Source of the DNA: Verrucomicrobiota bacterium
GTDB lineage: Bacteria; Verrucomicrobiota; Verrucomicrobiia; Opitutales; Opitutaceae
Reading direction: 5' to 3'
Assembly: GCA_019136515.1 (NCBI GenBank)
Contig: JAGVUB010000112.1
Coordinates: 98,923 to 162,922 of the forward strand
Length of the DNA: 64,000 bases
Both the position numbers and the translations under genes were made by a program. Numbering within the stretch: position 1 is the first letter of the stretch; every line of letters begins with the position of its first letter. The notes below the pieces were generated by a model. That model did no database searches. It was given only the letters and a program-made list of their open reading frames with translations, and was not told the origin of the DNA. Of this stretch, positions 21,333-30,796 are shown in pieces.

Positions 21333-22478
21333 TCAGCGGCGGTCTACCCGCCAGAACAGCCACAAGCCCAGGCCAGCGAAGGCCAGGCACGGCGTCCACA
21401 CCAGCAGCTCCGGATGCAGCTCCGGTCGCTTCTGCGACCAGTCGATGACCATCTGGAAGAAAAGGTATCCGAGTGCCAATACCACGGCCAAACCGAGATT
21501 GGCGGAGGTCTCCTTGCGCTGCATCTTGATGCCGAGCGGCACGCCGATCAGGGCGAAGGCGAGCACGCCGAACGCCAGCGATACCTGCTTCTGCATCGTG
21601 TACTGGATCTGGGTGATCCGCACGCTTTGCTCGCGCTCCGGCAGGCCGCCCGGGTTGGCTCTCGCCTCCGCCAGTTCCGCCCACAACTCGCGAAAGGTCC
21701 GCAGCGAGAGCTTGCGCCGATAGGTGCCTTTGCCGACCAGCTCCTCAAGTGGCAGCGGGATGCGTTGCCACTCGCTAAAGACCGAGACGTAGGGATTCTT
21801 CGAGAAGTCTCCGGGATCATCCTGGTTGCGCACCTCGGCCACCCCGTTGCGCGGGGTGATCAGCAGCCGACTGTTCTCCTCGTCGAACTCCACCGTCCCC
21901 GTCTCCGAGCGGAGGTAGATCTTCACCCGGTTCTGCCCGTCCAGATACCAGACCGACAAATCCCGCACGCTCGTGCCGTCCTTCTCCGCCACGTAGATCA
22001 CGTATCCCGGGAAAGTTCGGACAAACTCCCGCGGCACGATAAAGCTGAGCGGGTTGACCCGCGCCGCATCCGCCCGAATGAGGTTGATCGCACTGCGCGC
22101 CCGCGGACTCACCTCGCAGTTGAACCACAACGACAACCCCGTGCCCAGCACCGCCAGCACGAAGATCGGCCGTGCGATCCGCGCCAAGCCCCACCCGGCC
22201 GCCCGCATCGCCGTGATTTCCTGCTGCGCCGACAGCCGCCCGAGCACGAGCAGGATGCCGGTGAGCACGCCCAGCGGCAACGCGAACGCCACCACATAGG
22301 GCAGCAACATCCACGTGAGCCGCAGGAACGTCTCCACGTCGATCTGCTCCGAGGCGAAAGCCTTCAGCAGATCCTTCACCACGTTGCCCACCAGCAGCAC
22401 GAAAGCGCATATCCCCACCGCCGCCAGCGAGGCGAACAGCACGTTGCGGAAGATATAGCGATCAAGGGTCGTGGTCAC
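21333..22478 (-). CDS. LptF/LptG-family permease
   Basis: 381 residues from the GTG at 22478 (VTTTLDRYIFRNVLFASLAA). Three membrane segments at the N-terminus (about residues 12-35, 55-78, 100-118), a periplasmic beta-jellyroll of about 150 residues and three C-terminal segments (FGVLAFALIGVPLGI, LGLAVVLALGYLFFQMVIDW, LLVWTPCLAFAGLGLWLFWR) are the YjgP/YjgQ layout. These proteins form the LptB2FG complex that extracts LPS from the inner membrane, which agrees with kdsB in this window. F versus G cannot be decided. The GTG start is preferred since DRYIFRN is the family N-terminus; longer in-frame starts are possible. Divergent from rlmN. Confidence 0.88.
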   Translation of the reverse strand: MTTTLDRYIFRNVLFASLAAVGICAFVLLVGNVVKDLLKAFASEQIDVETFLRLTWMLLPYVVAFALPLGVLTGILLVLGRLSAQQEITAMRAAGWGLARIARPIFVLAVLGTGLSLWFNCEVSPRARSAINLIRADAARVNPLSFIVPREFVRTFPGYVIYVAEKDGTSVRDLSVWYLDGQNRVKIYLRSETGTVEFDEENSRLLITPRNGVAEVRNQDDPGDFSKNPYVSVFSEWQRIPLPLEELVGKGTYRRKLSLRTFRELWAELAEARANPGGLPEREQSVRITQIQYTMQKQVSLAFGVLAFALIGVPLGIKMQRKETSANLGLAVVLALGYLFFQMVIDWSQKRPELHPELLVWTPCLAFAGLGLWLFWRVDRR

Positions 22479-22576
22479 TCGGGGACTTGATTGCGGGCAA
22501 GCTTGCGGGCTGGCAAACCATCTGTTCGCTGCTCGCTGGCATCGCACGCGACGCCCCCTCCGACCGCCCCGCCACC

Positions 22577-23689
22577 ATGAAGTTCACGCCTGCGAAATCG
22601 CCGCTCACCGGCGAGACCCTCACCTCCCTCGCCGCCCGCCTCGCCGAGCGCGGCGAACCCGCCTTTCGCGCCAAGCAGATCCTCGATTGGCTCTACAAGA
22701 AGCGCGCCCGCTCCTGGGACGGGATGTCCAACCTATCCAAGCCGCTCCGCGCATGGCTCGACGAAACATTCGACCTCATGCCAGCGACGCTCGTGCTCGA
22801 CCGCCAGTCGCAGGATATCACTGACAAGCTCCTGCTCGAACTCCGCGATGGTTCGCTCATCGAGACCGTCATCATCCGCGCACCGCAGGACGGTGTCGGC
22901 GTCGACCACTCCCGCAAGACCATCTGCATCTCCACGCAGGTCGGCTGCGCCATGGGCTGTGTGTTCTGCGCTTCCGGCCTCGCCGGTCTCAAACGCAACC
23001 TCTCCGCTGGCGAGATCGTCGCCCAGCTCCTGCAGGTCTGCTACCACGAGGATGCCCGCACTCCCCGCGCCCGCGCCGAGCTGGCGTCGTTCGACAACCT
23101 CGTTGTCATGGGCATGGGCGAACCGCTCCACAACTACGGCGCCCTCCTCGCCGCCCTCGCCATCCTCAACGCTGACTGGGGTCTGGGCTTCGGCGCCCGC
23201 CGCATCACGCTCTCCACGAGCGGCCTTGTCCCGCAGATCCGCAAACTCGCCGAGGAGCCTCTCGGCTTCCGCCTCGCCATCAGCCTCCACGGTGCGACCG
23301 ACGAAGTTCGCGAACGCATCATGCCCGTGAACAAGCGCTGGCCCCTCGCCCAGCTCATCCCCGCCGCGCAGGAGTTCACCGAGAAGCACGGCCGCATGCT
23401 CACCCTGGAGTTCATCCTCATCGAGGACGTCAATGACTCCCTCGACCAGGCCGAACGTCTTGTCGCCATCGCGCGTGACCTCCACGCGCACGTGAACCTC
23501 ATCCCCTACAACACCGTCGCCGGCCTCGAGTGGAAACGCCCCTCGCTCGCCCGCCAGAAGAAGTTCGCCGCCGTGCTCGACCGCGCCCGCGTCTCCTTCA
23601 CCCTGCGTCGTGAGAAAGGCCACGAGATCGACGCCGCCTGCGGCCAGCTCCGCCTGCGCACCGAGCGCGAACGCGCGGCGCAAACCTAG
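22577..23689 (+). CDS. rlmN: 23S rRNA/tRNA adenine C2-methyltransferase RlmN
   Basis: 370 residues. A radical-SAM enzyme that methylates A2503 of 23S rRNA and A37 of some tRNAs. The CxxxCxxC cluster motif is Cys124, Cys128, Cys131 in TQVGCAMGCVFCASGLAGLK. Other family motifs: WLYKKRARSWDGMSNLSKPL, VVMGMGEPLHNYGALLAALA, RRITLSTSGLVPQIRKLAEE, AISLHGATDEVRERIMPVNK, and a C-terminal VSFTLRREKGHEIDAACGQL with the methyl-carrying Cys. The start at 22577 (MKFTPAKSPL) fits the family length. Confidence 0.96.
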   Translation: MKFTPAKSPLTGETLTSLAARLAERGEPAFRAKQILDWLYKKRARSWDGMSNLSKPLRAWLDETFDLMPATLVLDRQSQDITDKLLLELRDGSLIETVIIRAPQDGVGVDHSRKTICISTQVGCAMGCVFCASGLAGLKRNLSAGEIVAQLLQVCYHEDARTPRARAELASFDNLVVMGMGEPLHNYGALLAALAILNADWGLGFGARRITLSTSGLVPQIRKLAEEPLGFRLAISLHGATDEVRERIMPVNKRWPLAQLIPAAQEFTEKHGRMLTLEFILIEDVNDSLDQAERLVAIARDLHAHVNLIPYNTVAGLEWKRPSLARQKKFAAVLDRARVSFTLRREKGHEIDAACGQLRLRTERERAAQT

Positions 23690-23797
23690 CCCCAAATCCC
23701 CCAAGAGACTGCCTTGCCCCCAGCCATTCCGCTCCCCCGGCCCCCAAGAAATCGCTTTACCAATCAACAGTTCCAGATTCCTTGATGCGTCCCTCCC

Positions 23798-24676
23798 ATG
23801 ACTCCTGATCGCCCGATCTCCGCCCTCTTCGCAGCCGGACATCCCCTCAAGTCCATCGAGTTCTTCCCGCCCAAGGACGACGCCGGCGTCGAACAACTGA
23901 GCCTCACCGCGCAGGAGATCCGCAAGCTCTCGCCCGACTACGTCTCGATCACCTACGGCGCGGGCGGCAGCACCCGTGAGCGCACCGCCCAGATCGCCCG
24001 CCAACTCCGCGAGGAGCACGGTTTCGTGACCATGGCGCACCTCACCTGCGTCAACCACTCCCCCGCCGAGGTTGCGCAGATCGGCGCCGCCCACCACGCC
24101 TCCGGTATCCGCAACATCATGGCCCTGCGCGGCGATGTGCCGAAGGGCTTCGACGCCGCCACCGCCTTCCAGCCCGGCCTCCGCTACGGCTCCGACCTCG
24201 TCGCCCTCCTCAAACGCAACCACCCCGACTTCTGCCTCGGCGTGGGCGGCTACCCGGAGAAGCACCCCGAAGCCGTCTCGCTCGCCCTCGATCTCGACAA
24301 CCTGAAGCGCAAAGTCGACGCCGGCGCCGACTTCATCGTCACCCAACTCTTCTTCGACAACGCCGTCTACTACCGCTTTGTCGAGGCCTGCCGCGCCCGT
24401 GGTATCCGGGTTCCCATCGTGCCAGGGATCATGCCAGTGCTTTCGCTCAAGCAGATCAGGCGCATCAGCGAACTGTGCGGAGCCGCCCTGCCCGCTCCGC
24501 TCGCTCGCCGGCTCGAGGCCGCCGGCGACAGCGCCGATGCCGTCGAGTTCATCGGCCTCGAATGGGCGATCACGCAGATTCGCGGGCTGCTGGCCAACAA
24601 CGCCCCCGGCTACCATCTCTACACGCTCAACCGCGCCAAGTCCGCCCTCGCCCTCGTTGCCGCGCTGGCAGCGTGA
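23798..24676 (+). CDS. metF: 5,10-methylenetetrahydrofolate reductase
   Basis: 292 residues, a standard FAD-dependent MetF producing 5-methyl-THF for methionine synthesis. Motifs: KSIEFFPPKDDAGVEQL, SITYGAGGSTRERTAQIARQ, HLTCVNHSPAEVAQIGAAHH, IRNIMALRGDVPKGF, KRKVDAGADFIVTQLFFDNA, VPGIMPVLSLKQIRRISELC. It follows rlmN by 108 bp. I saw no SAM-type riboswitch in that leader. A bidirectional terminator lies downstream. Confidence 0.96.
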   Translation: MTPDRPISALFAAGHPLKSIEFFPPKDDAGVEQLSLTAQEIRKLSPDYVSITYGAGGSTRERTAQIARQLREEHGFVTMAHLTCVNHSPAEVAQIGAAHHASGIRNIMALRGDVPKGFDAATAFQPGLRYGSDLVALLKRNHPDFCLGVGGYPEKHPEAVSLALDLDNLKRKVDAGADFIVTQLFFDNAVYYRFVEACRARGIRVPIVPGIMPVLSLKQIRRISELCGAALPAPLARRLEAAGDSADAVEFIGLEWAITQIRGLLANNAPGYHLYTLNRAKSALALVAALAA

Positions 24677-24812
24677 GTCGACCAGTAAGCCGAACATCGC
24701 GCGAACGGGCGACGAACGCCCCGAGACTCGAGGGCGCCTCCGCTCCGCACCATGCAAGTTGCGCCTGATCGGCCTGCACAGGAGCGGGCGAGATCGACTA
24801 TCTTGAAAAGAC

Positions 24813-24840
24813 AAAGCCCTCCGATTTCTCGGAGGGCTTT
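24813..24840. terminator. Bidirectional terminator between metF and tRNA-Gly
   Basis: A perfect 12-bp stem (24813-24824 with 24829-24840, arm AAAGCCCTCCGA) with a TTTC loop; the A/T ends give a U-tract on either strand. It can end metF (+) and the tRNA transcript (-). Confidence 0.85.
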
Positions 24841-24845
24841 GAAAA

Positions 24846-24921
<76 letters not shown>

Positions 24922-25221
24922 GGTGATGAGGGTGCGGAGTAAGTAGGCCGCCTCTTCCTCCGTCAACACGCATTTTCGAAAAATCTTCGCACGCGTTCTC
25001 CGTCGTGTTTTCTCTCCGAAATCACCGAGGTGTCCCTCCGGCAAGCCGTGTGGCCTCCCCCCCTGGGGCTCGCACCCGCCAGGTCGCCCAGTATCCGGTC
25101 ATCTAGTTCAGCCGGCCGTCTGTGCTCACGCGCAACACCCGTGCGCCAGTTACGTCCGGTCGCACGTGCGTCGAGTGCTTCCGGCTTTCCCTCCGGCCTC
25201 CGGCCCCTAACCTGCCCCGCC

Positions 25222-25746
25222 ATGGAGCACTACGACTTCCACAAGGAATTCCGGGCAATCTACGACAAGGCCGCGAAACAGTACGCCGCCGCCAAGCGCA
25301 ACCCCGACGAGTTTTTCTCCAAGCACGAGCTCGCGTTCCTCGCCACCATCGGTTCCCGCGCCCAAGATCTCTACGATTACGCCGAGGACGCGGCCAACTA
25401 TGGCGAACCCGATTTCGAGACGGCCCTCCTCGTCCAGGCGGTCCGCCGCAGCTACTTCCAACTCGTCCAGAAAAGCGAACCAGCCAAGGTGGTACTCGAT
25501 GAAGCGTCGCTCCCGGCCAAAACCGCCGCGGTCCGCGGCATCGAGTGGCTTCCCCGCCTGATCCCCAAGGCCCGAGCCAAACTCCGCGGCGAGCTGCCCG
25601 CGTCGCTCATGTACGGATGCGGTGGAGACCGCCGTTTCTTCAAGCAACACGACATCCACCCGGCCGAGTTTCTCCAGCTGGTCTGGCAGGCCGGCGACAG
25701 CGACAAGACGATCGTCGACTGGGTCGCACGGCGCGCGAAGCTCTGA
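25222..25746 (+). CDS. DUF5069-domain protein
   Basis: 174 residues. The C-terminal 75 residues fit DUF5069, a family common in Verrucomicrobiota and Planctomycetes: RGIEWLPRLIPKARAKLRGE, MYGCGGDRRFFKQHDIHPAE, FLQLVWQAGDSDKTIVDWVA. The N-terminal part is helical (FHKEFRAIYDKAAKQYAAAK). It has no signal peptide or membrane segment, so it is probably cytoplasmic. Function unknown. The start at 25222 (MEHYDFHKEF) is chosen as the first codon after clearly non-coding sequence. Confidence 0.8.
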   Translation: MEHYDFHKEFRAIYDKAAKQYAAAKRNPDEFFSKHELAFLATIGSRAQDLYDYAEDAANYGEPDFETALLVQAVRRSYFQLVQKSEPAKVVLDEASLPAKTAAVRGIEWLPRLIPKARAKLRGELPASLMYGCGGDRRFFKQHDIHPAEFLQLVWQAGDSDKTIVDWVARRAKL

Positions 25747-25882
25747 CCTACCCCGCGCGAAGACCGGCACCTCGGTGACCTCGGTGCTCGGCGGGATCGC
25801 CAACGCCCCCCCGCGGCGTTTGCGCGCGGGCTGCGGTTGTCGTGAGCGCGCTGCGCGGGACAGAGCATCCAGACGGGCAACT

Positions 25883-26869
25883 TCATCCGCCGGGCGGTTG
25901 AGCTCGCCGCATCCGCTCCATTCGCAATGCGGCCAACCGCATCTGGTCGGTTTCCTCCTCCAGCGCACGGCGCACCGCGTCCACCTGCGCCGGAGCCAGA
26001 AAAGCTGCCGTCGTCCGCACGGCCTCGGCGTCGCTGGCGATCTTGGCGGAGATGAGTCCCTGTACTTCATCCGTCGAGAGATCTCCGCCGAACATCCGTC
26101 CCGCCGCGAGTCCGCCCGGTCCATCAAATCCGCCGAACGATCCGGTTCCCGGTGGCGCACTGATCTCCACCGCGCGAGCCGCGAGCACACCGATCAACTG
26201 CTCCTGTTGCGCGACTGACAGCGGCGCACCCGCGTAGCCGAGTTGCGTCGCCAGACTGTTCACCACGGCCCGTTGCGGGTAAGTGCGGTCAAACTCCTGC
26301 AACTGCGAGAAGGCCCCATCGCCGAGCAGCGCGCGGATCGCAGCATCGGCCTCAGCGTCGGCTTCGCGCGTCAGCGCTTGCGCCTCGTCCCGTCCCAGGC
26401 CCTGCCTGCGCGCCAAGGCCATCGCATCGAAATGGGTGATCTGTTTTTCGGCGAGAAGCGCCTGCAGTCTCGCCGCCTGCTCCGCCGGCAACCCGAGGCG
26501 GGCGAACAGCGCCGCATAGCGGCTCGCGACCTGTCGTTGCCGCTGTTTGACCAGAAGCGGGGCGATCTCCGGATCGTTTGCCGAATCCAGCAGAAAACCT
26601 CGCCGCCGGCCCGGCCGGAGATCCCGATCCGGCTCGCTGCGTCGAGCCACCGGACCGGCACCGTCCGCCACCACCTGCGGCGAGCGTTGCACGTTGCTTG
26701 AAGTCGCTGCAGCCGCGAGTTGCCGCTCCAGCTCCGCGATGCGCACTTGGGCAGTGGCCAGCTCCGACCGATAGCGGAAGTTGGCGGCATGCTCACGCCA
26801 CCCCACACCGGCTACACCGAGGAGAAGCAAGGTAGCAGCTGCGTACAGAAGGAGTCTGGGGCGGTTCAC
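25883..26869 (-). CDS. Hypothetical membrane-anchored protein
   Basis: 328 residues from a GTG at 26869 (VNRPRLLLYAAATLLLLGVA). One N-terminal membrane segment, a short coiled coil (about residues 35-60, SELATAQVRIAELERQLAAA), a basic linker and a helical domain with LPAEQAARLQALLAEKQITH, LLGDGAFSQLQEFDRTYPQR and LSVAQQEQLIGVLAARAVEI. The repeated 'L-x-x-x-Q' helices recall LTxxQ-type periplasmic proteins, but I cannot assign a family. A second GTG at 26917 is an alternative start. Probably periplasmic and inner-membrane anchored. It is divergent from the cytidylate kinase-like gene. Confidence 0.7.
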   Translation of the reverse strand: MNRPRLLLYAAATLLLLGVAGVGWREHAANFRYRSELATAQVRIAELERQLAAAATSSNVQRSPQVVADGAGPVARRSEPDRDLRPGRRRGFLLDSANDPEIAPLLVKQRQRQVASRYAALFARLGLPAEQAARLQALLAEKQITHFDAMALARRQGLGRDEAQALTREADAEADAAIRALLGDGAFSQLQEFDRTYPQRAVVNSLATQLGYAGAPLSVAQQEQLIGVLAARAVEISAPPGTGSFGGFDGPGGLAAGRMFGGDLSTDEVQGLISAKIASDAEAVRTTAAFLAPAQVDAVRRALEEETDQMRLAALRMERMRRAQPPGG

Positions 26870-27014
26870 GGCATGCAAGACGTCCGAACATGGCACCGGT
26901 TGCACCAGGCGCGACACCGATTCGAATCAAACCTACCTCGCCCACGTTGCGACCTCACGCCTTCGGGGCTAGAATCCACCCGCTGACTCCGACAACCCCG
27001 GATCCGCCGCCCCT

Positions 27015-27758
27015 ATGGAAACACATCCCTCCATCGACAAGGCGAAGGCCTATTTCGACCTTCAATTCGGCCAAGCCTCCGCCGGGTACCATGTCACGGC
27101 CGCCCCGCTCATCACCATCTCGCGGGAATGCGGCACCGGCGGCAACGCCCTCGGCGAAGAGATCGCCCGCCGGCTCAACCGGCTCCTCGATGTGGACCAG
27201 CCTCCGTGGACGGTCTTCGACCGCAACTTGGTCGCGCGAATGCTTGAGGACAACCACCTCTCGGCCTCGCTCGCGCGCTTCATTCCCGAGGACAAGGTGT
27301 CGGAGATCGACGCCTCCGTGGGCGAAATCGTCGGGCTGCACCCGAGCATCTGGACGTTGGTGCACAACACCAACAGCCTCATGCGCCGACTCGCCGCGAT
27401 CGGCCACGCCATCATCGTCGGCCGGGGCGCCAACTTCGCCACCGCGGGGAGCGCACACGCCCTCCATCTGCGACTCATCGCCTCCCCCGAGCAGCGGGCC
27501 CGGCGCATCGCTCAAGTCCTCGGACTCTCGCCGGAGCAGGCGCTTGCCTACGGCCGCCGCACCGACCACGCCCGGCGCGACTACGTGCGCTCCTTCTTCG
27601 AGGCCGACATCGACGACCCGGCCGGTTACGACCTGATCATCAACATGGACCGGTTCACCACCGAGACCGCGGCCGATCTGGTCGTTTCGGTTCTGCACTC
27701 CCGCGGCTGGATCGAGGCCCGGCCTCCGCTGGCGACGGCCGCCATCTCCTGTCCATAA
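27015..27758 (+). CDS. Cytidylate kinase-like family protein
   Basis: 247 residues. Matches the cytidylate-kinase-like family: LITISRECGTGGNALGEEIA is a P-loop-like segment, then VFDRNLVARMLEDNHL, GHAIIVGRGANFATAG, RLIASPEQRARRIAQVLGLS, TDHARRDYVRSFFEADIDDP and YDLIINMDRFTTETAADLVV. Members resemble nucleoside monophosphate kinases, but their substrate is not established, and this is not a canonical Cmk. No operon partner is obvious. Confidence 0.88.
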   Translation: METHPSIDKAKAYFDLQFGQASAGYHVTAAPLITISRECGTGGNALGEEIARRLNRLLDVDQPPWTVFDRNLVARMLEDNHLSASLARFIPEDKVSEIDASVGEIVGLHPSIWTLVHNTNSLMRRLAAIGHAIIVGRGANFATAGSAHALHLRLIASPEQRARRIAQVLGLSPEQALAYGRRTDHARRDYVRSFFEADIDDPAGYDLIINMDRFTTETAADLVVSVLHSRGWIEARPPLATAAISCP

Positions 27759-27784
27759 CTACGGCGTAGGATCGCGAAACTCCG

Positions 27785-28465
27785 TCAAGCCCCGTCCTTG
27801 TCGCCCACGAACAGCCGCCCCGCGGCGTGCCGCGCTCCCGCGTGGATCTTCACCGGCACCGTCTGCACCCGCAACCCTGCGCCCGCGAGCCGGCGGGCAA
27901 AAGTCGAGTCGTCACCCGCCGACCACACCACCAGCCGCCCGCCCGGCGCGAGAATCGTCGCCAACAACCGGATCCCACGCGCATCGTAGAGCCGCGCGTT
28001 GGCCGCCTGAACCATCGCCGAAGGACCGTTGTCGATGTCGAGCATCACCGCCGCGAAACTCGCCGGCGGCGCACCGCGGATGAGTTCGAAGACATCACCG
28101 ATCACCACTTTCACCCGCGGATCGTCCAGCAGCGCCCCGTTGAGGCGTGCAAGGTATTCACGGTTCCACGCGACAATCTCCGGCAATAGTTCGGCCACTT
28201 CGACCACTGTTCTCGCATCGGCGTGGGCCAGCACGCTGCGCAGCGTGAAACCCAGCCCGAGCCCGCCAATCAGCACCCGCCCCGCCCTACCCCTCACCAA
28301 CCGCGCCATGCCTACCTCGCCAAGTGCGAGTTCCGACCAGATCGCCTGCGAATGCATCAACTCCCGTCCCGCGAGACGCATACAGAAGCTGCCATCGTGC
28401 TCATGCAGGGTCAGAGCCACCCCGTCGGGTGTGCGTGCGGTGGCGAGGAGACGGTGAGGCTTCAT
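27785..28465 (-). CDS. Spermidine-synthase-like methyltransferase-fold protein
   Basis: 226 residues with a Rossmann SAM/dcSAM-binding core: RVLIGGLGLGFTLRSVL (glycine loop), TVVEVAELLPEIVAWNREYL (acidic residue after strand 2), VKVVIGDVFELI, and FAAVMLDIDNGPSAMV, which resembles spermidine synthase D/Y-DP motifs. The polyamine-binding residues are not clear, so the substrate is unknown. The start at 28465 (MKPHRLLATARTPDG) is preferred to a longer in-frame form. It is the last gene of a minus-strand run that begins with the SpoIIE-type phosphatase. Confidence 0.78.
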   Translation of the reverse strand: MKPHRLLATARTPDGVALTLHEHDGSFCMRLAGRELMHSQAIWSELALGEVGMARLVRGRAGRVLIGGLGLGFTLRSVLAHADARTVVEVAELLPEIVAWNREYLARLNGALLDDPRVKVVIGDVFELIRGAPPASFAAVMLDIDNGPSAMVQAANARLYDARGIRLLATILAPGGRLVVWSAGDDSTFARRLAGAGLRVQTVPVKIHAGARHAAGRLFVGDKDGA

Positions 28466-28481
28466 GGGCGAACCCGATGAA

Positions 28482-28601
28482 TCACGCAAGCGGCGGCGAA
28501 CTGCCAGCCTTCGTTTCCGCGCCGAGCCGGATCACCACCAGCCCATCTCCGCCGACCAATCGCCGTGCCCCACTCCGCTCGCGCCGGTTCCAGATCGTCA
28601 C
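28482..28601 (-). CDS. Possible 39-residue ORF coupled to the upstream hypothetical gene
   Basis: A GTG overlaps the TGA of the preceding gene (GTGA, 28598-28601) and opens a 39-codon frame (VTIWNRRERSGARRLVGGDG ... ending SSPPLA). The overlap suits translational coupling. Nothing recognisable in the product; it could equally be the C-terminus of the upstream gene shifted by one base. Confidence 0.2.
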   Translation of the reverse strand: MTIWNRRERSGARRLVGGDGLVVIRLGAETKAGSSPPLA

Positions 28602-29011
28602 ACTACGGCGTTCAACCTTGTGCCCACAGTCGGCGAGTATCCACCGCCACCGATCCGCCCTGCGCTCGTGTAAAGCCTCGCCGCCTGGGCCACCCGCCAG
28701 TCGACCGGCAGGACCGACGCAGCGAGGGCCGGTTGGTCCTCGGCCGCGGTCGATTCGTAGTCGTCCGCCTGATCTCCACCCAGACCCGACTGCGCGAACC
28801 GGATCAGTTTGCCGTAGCCCTCCGTATCCGAACTGTTCGATCGCCAAGTCCTCTCGGATTCCAGGTCGATGATCACGCCCCCTGGATCGTCCGCGGCGGC
28901 ATCCGCGCGCGTCTGCCGCCCGCTCTGCTGGGCGCGTGTGCGCGCCGCCAGCGAAACCTCCAACCGGAGGTTCGCAGCGAGATCCACGCTGGTGGTGATG
29001 CGCTCGATCAT
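28598..29011 (-). CDS. Hypothetical protein
   Basis: 137 residues starting MIERITTSVDLAANLRLEVS. I do not recognise a family. Evidence that it is coding: third codon positions are strongly G/C, and the protein is balanced in composition, unlike the Arg/Pro-rich frames around it. A stretch GGVIIDLESERTWRSNSSDT is acidic; there is no signal peptide or membrane segment. It lies 102 bp after the SpoIIE-type phosphatase on the same strand and ahead of the spermidine-synthase-like gene. Confidence 0.5.
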   Translation of the reverse strand: MIERITTSVDLAANLRLEVSLAARTRAQQSGRQTRADAAADDPGGVIIDLESERTWRSNSSDTEGYGKLIRFAQSGLGGDQADDYESTAAEDQPALAASVLPVDWRVAQAARLYTSAGRIGGGGYSPTVGTRLNAVV

Positions 29012-29113
29012 GGTGCCGACGGCGCGGCCGACCCGAGACTAGGCAGACGCCCACAATTCGCAATCCGCGCCACACCGGAGCCGGCGTGCGCGAACTGGGC
29101 GCGACCCACACGC

Positions 29114-30553
29114 TCAGCCGACTCGGCGGATCGTCACCAAGGTGAGATCGTCGTGGCCCTGATTCTTGCCGGTGAAATGCCGCACCCGCTCCAAAACGCC
29201 GTCATTAATGGCGCCGGGCGATCGAGTCCCAAGCTCCCGCACCGCGGCGGCCAGCCGCGCTCCCGAGAACTCCGCGCCAAAAGCGTCGGGCGCCTCGGTG
29301 AGGCCGTCGGTGTAGAGCACGAATACATCCCCTTCGCCAAAATGCACCAGCGCCTCGGCCAAGGCGGGTTGGAAAACCTCATCGGGCACAAGCCCGACCG
29401 CCATTCCGTCGGAGTCGAGAAACCGCGCGCCGTACGGCGCGTCGGCGCCCCGGCTGAAGAACAGCGGCTGTTCGTGGCCGGCACGGGCATAGCGGATCTC
29501 CCCGCGCACCGGGTCGACAATCGCGTAGATCATGGTGATGTACATTCCTTGGCGCATCTCGCCGTTCATCGCCCGGTTCACCCCGGCCAGAACCGCCGCC
29601 GGGGAATCGTCGCGCTCAGCGAGCTGGCGTAGATTCGTCCGGCAGATCGCCATCAGCAACGAGGCCGCAATCCCCTTGCCGGAGACATCGGCCACAGCCA
29701 CCCCGAGCCGACCGCCGGTCAGCGGGATCAAGTCGTAGAAGTCGCCGCTGACCTGCTGCGCCGAGCAATAGCGGGCATCGACTCCGAGCCCCGGCACGCT
29801 CGGTGCCTCGCGCGGCAGCAACAGTTGCTGGATGCTGCTGGCCAGCGCCAGATCAAGGTCGAGCTGGCGTTTCTCGATCTGGAGTCGAAGCAGACTCTGG
29901 TTGTGCACGGCCATCCCCGCCTGCTCGGCGAGCGCGCGCACGAGCGAGAAATCGTCCTCACTGAAGGGAAGACCATCGCTCGGATTGGCGATGCAGAGCA
30001 CACCGTAGAACTCGTCGCGGCATCGCACGGGAGCGGCGATGAAGGACCTCACCTTCAACGCCGGGTCGTCATGTATCACGATCCGGTCGTCGCTGTCGGC
30101 ATCGGCGATGAGCACCGCCCGACCGGTCCGAACGACCTCGCCTACCACCCCCTCGGCGGCCGGTAACTCCTCCAGTCGCATGACCTGCTCGAGAAGTCGG
30201 GCACGGGTGATGTTCCCACCGCGTACATGGTCGGGCAGCGGCCGTAGCGCTGGGAACAGGCCTTCGGCGGCGACGCCGCGCAACGTCCCAGGCGTAGTGC
30301 GCTCGAACAGACAGGCGCTGAGGGCATTGGTGCTGAGGATGGCCGCATGCACGATGCGTTCGAGCAGCTCGGCACGACTGAGATTCTCGCCGAGCGCCTC
30401 CGCCATCCCGTGAACGAAACCAACAACGACCTGTTTCTCTCGCAGCACGTTCTGCCGCTCCTCGGCGTTGTGCTCGGCCTCGCGGCGGAACCGCCGCACC
30501 TGCCACAGGCCGGTGAGCAATCCGAGGAGTGCGCCAATGAGGAAGAGAAGCAT
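29114..30553 (-). CDS. GAF-domain SpoIIE-type PP2C phosphatase
   Basis: 479 residues from ATG 30553. An N-terminal membrane segment (MLLFLIGALLGLLTGLWQV) is followed by a GAF domain (about residues 40-210: GFVHGMAEALGENLSRAELL to DDFSLVRALAEQAGMAVHNQ) and a PP2C phosphatase domain with ASSIQQLLLPREAPSVPGLG, VSGDFYDLIPL, VAVADVSGKGIAASLLMAI, RYARAGHEQPLFF, LYTDGLTEAPDAFGAEF and GHDDLTLVTI, all the expected metal-binding acids. Such enzymes dephosphorylate STAS antagonists. A STAS protein lies 13 kb away (15927-16445). A TTG at 30562 is an alternative start. Confidence 0.9.
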   Translation of the reverse strand: MLLFLIGALLGLLTGLWQVRRFRREAEHNAEERQNVLREKQVVVGFVHGMAEALGENLSRAELLERIVHAAILSTNALSACLFERTTPGTLRGVAAEGLFPALRPLPDHVRGGNITRARLLEQVMRLEELPAAEGVVGEVVRTGRAVLIADADSDDRIVIHDDPALKVRSFIAAPVRCRDEFYGVLCIANPSDGLPFSEDDFSLVRALAEQAGMAVHNQSLLRLQIEKRQLDLDLALASSIQQLLLPREAPSVPGLGVDARYCSAQQVSGDFYDLIPLTGGRLGVAVADVSGKGIAASLLMAICRTNLRQLAERDDSPAAVLAGVNRAMNGEMRQGMYITMIYAIVDPVRGEIRYARAGHEQPLFFSRGADAPYGARFLDSDGMAVGLVPDEVFQPALAEALVHFGEGDVFVLYTDGLTEAPDAFGAEFSGARLAAAVRELGTRSPGAINDGVLERVRHFTGKNQGHDDLTLVTIRRVG

Positions 30554-30796
30554 AACAGACAAGAGCCGAGAGCTGGACGAGTCTATGAGGGCCCATCGGG
30601 ATCGGGGCGAGTCTTCGTTCCGGCCTCCACATCCCAGTCATGGAGGATCGTTTGCCCTGGAAACCCGCCATCGCCGGCCAACTGGACACACGGTCACGTC
30701 GCTACCACCATGCGTTTTCGCCGCTCAAGGCGGGGAATCGGCCGTTCGCGGCGTCGGTATCGACTCGTTCCTGTCCCGGCCTTCACTCGCCGGCGC

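Noticed and set aside
23690..23797. SAM riboswitch before metF
   Set aside because: No conserved SAM-I, II or V core could be found in the 108-bp leader.
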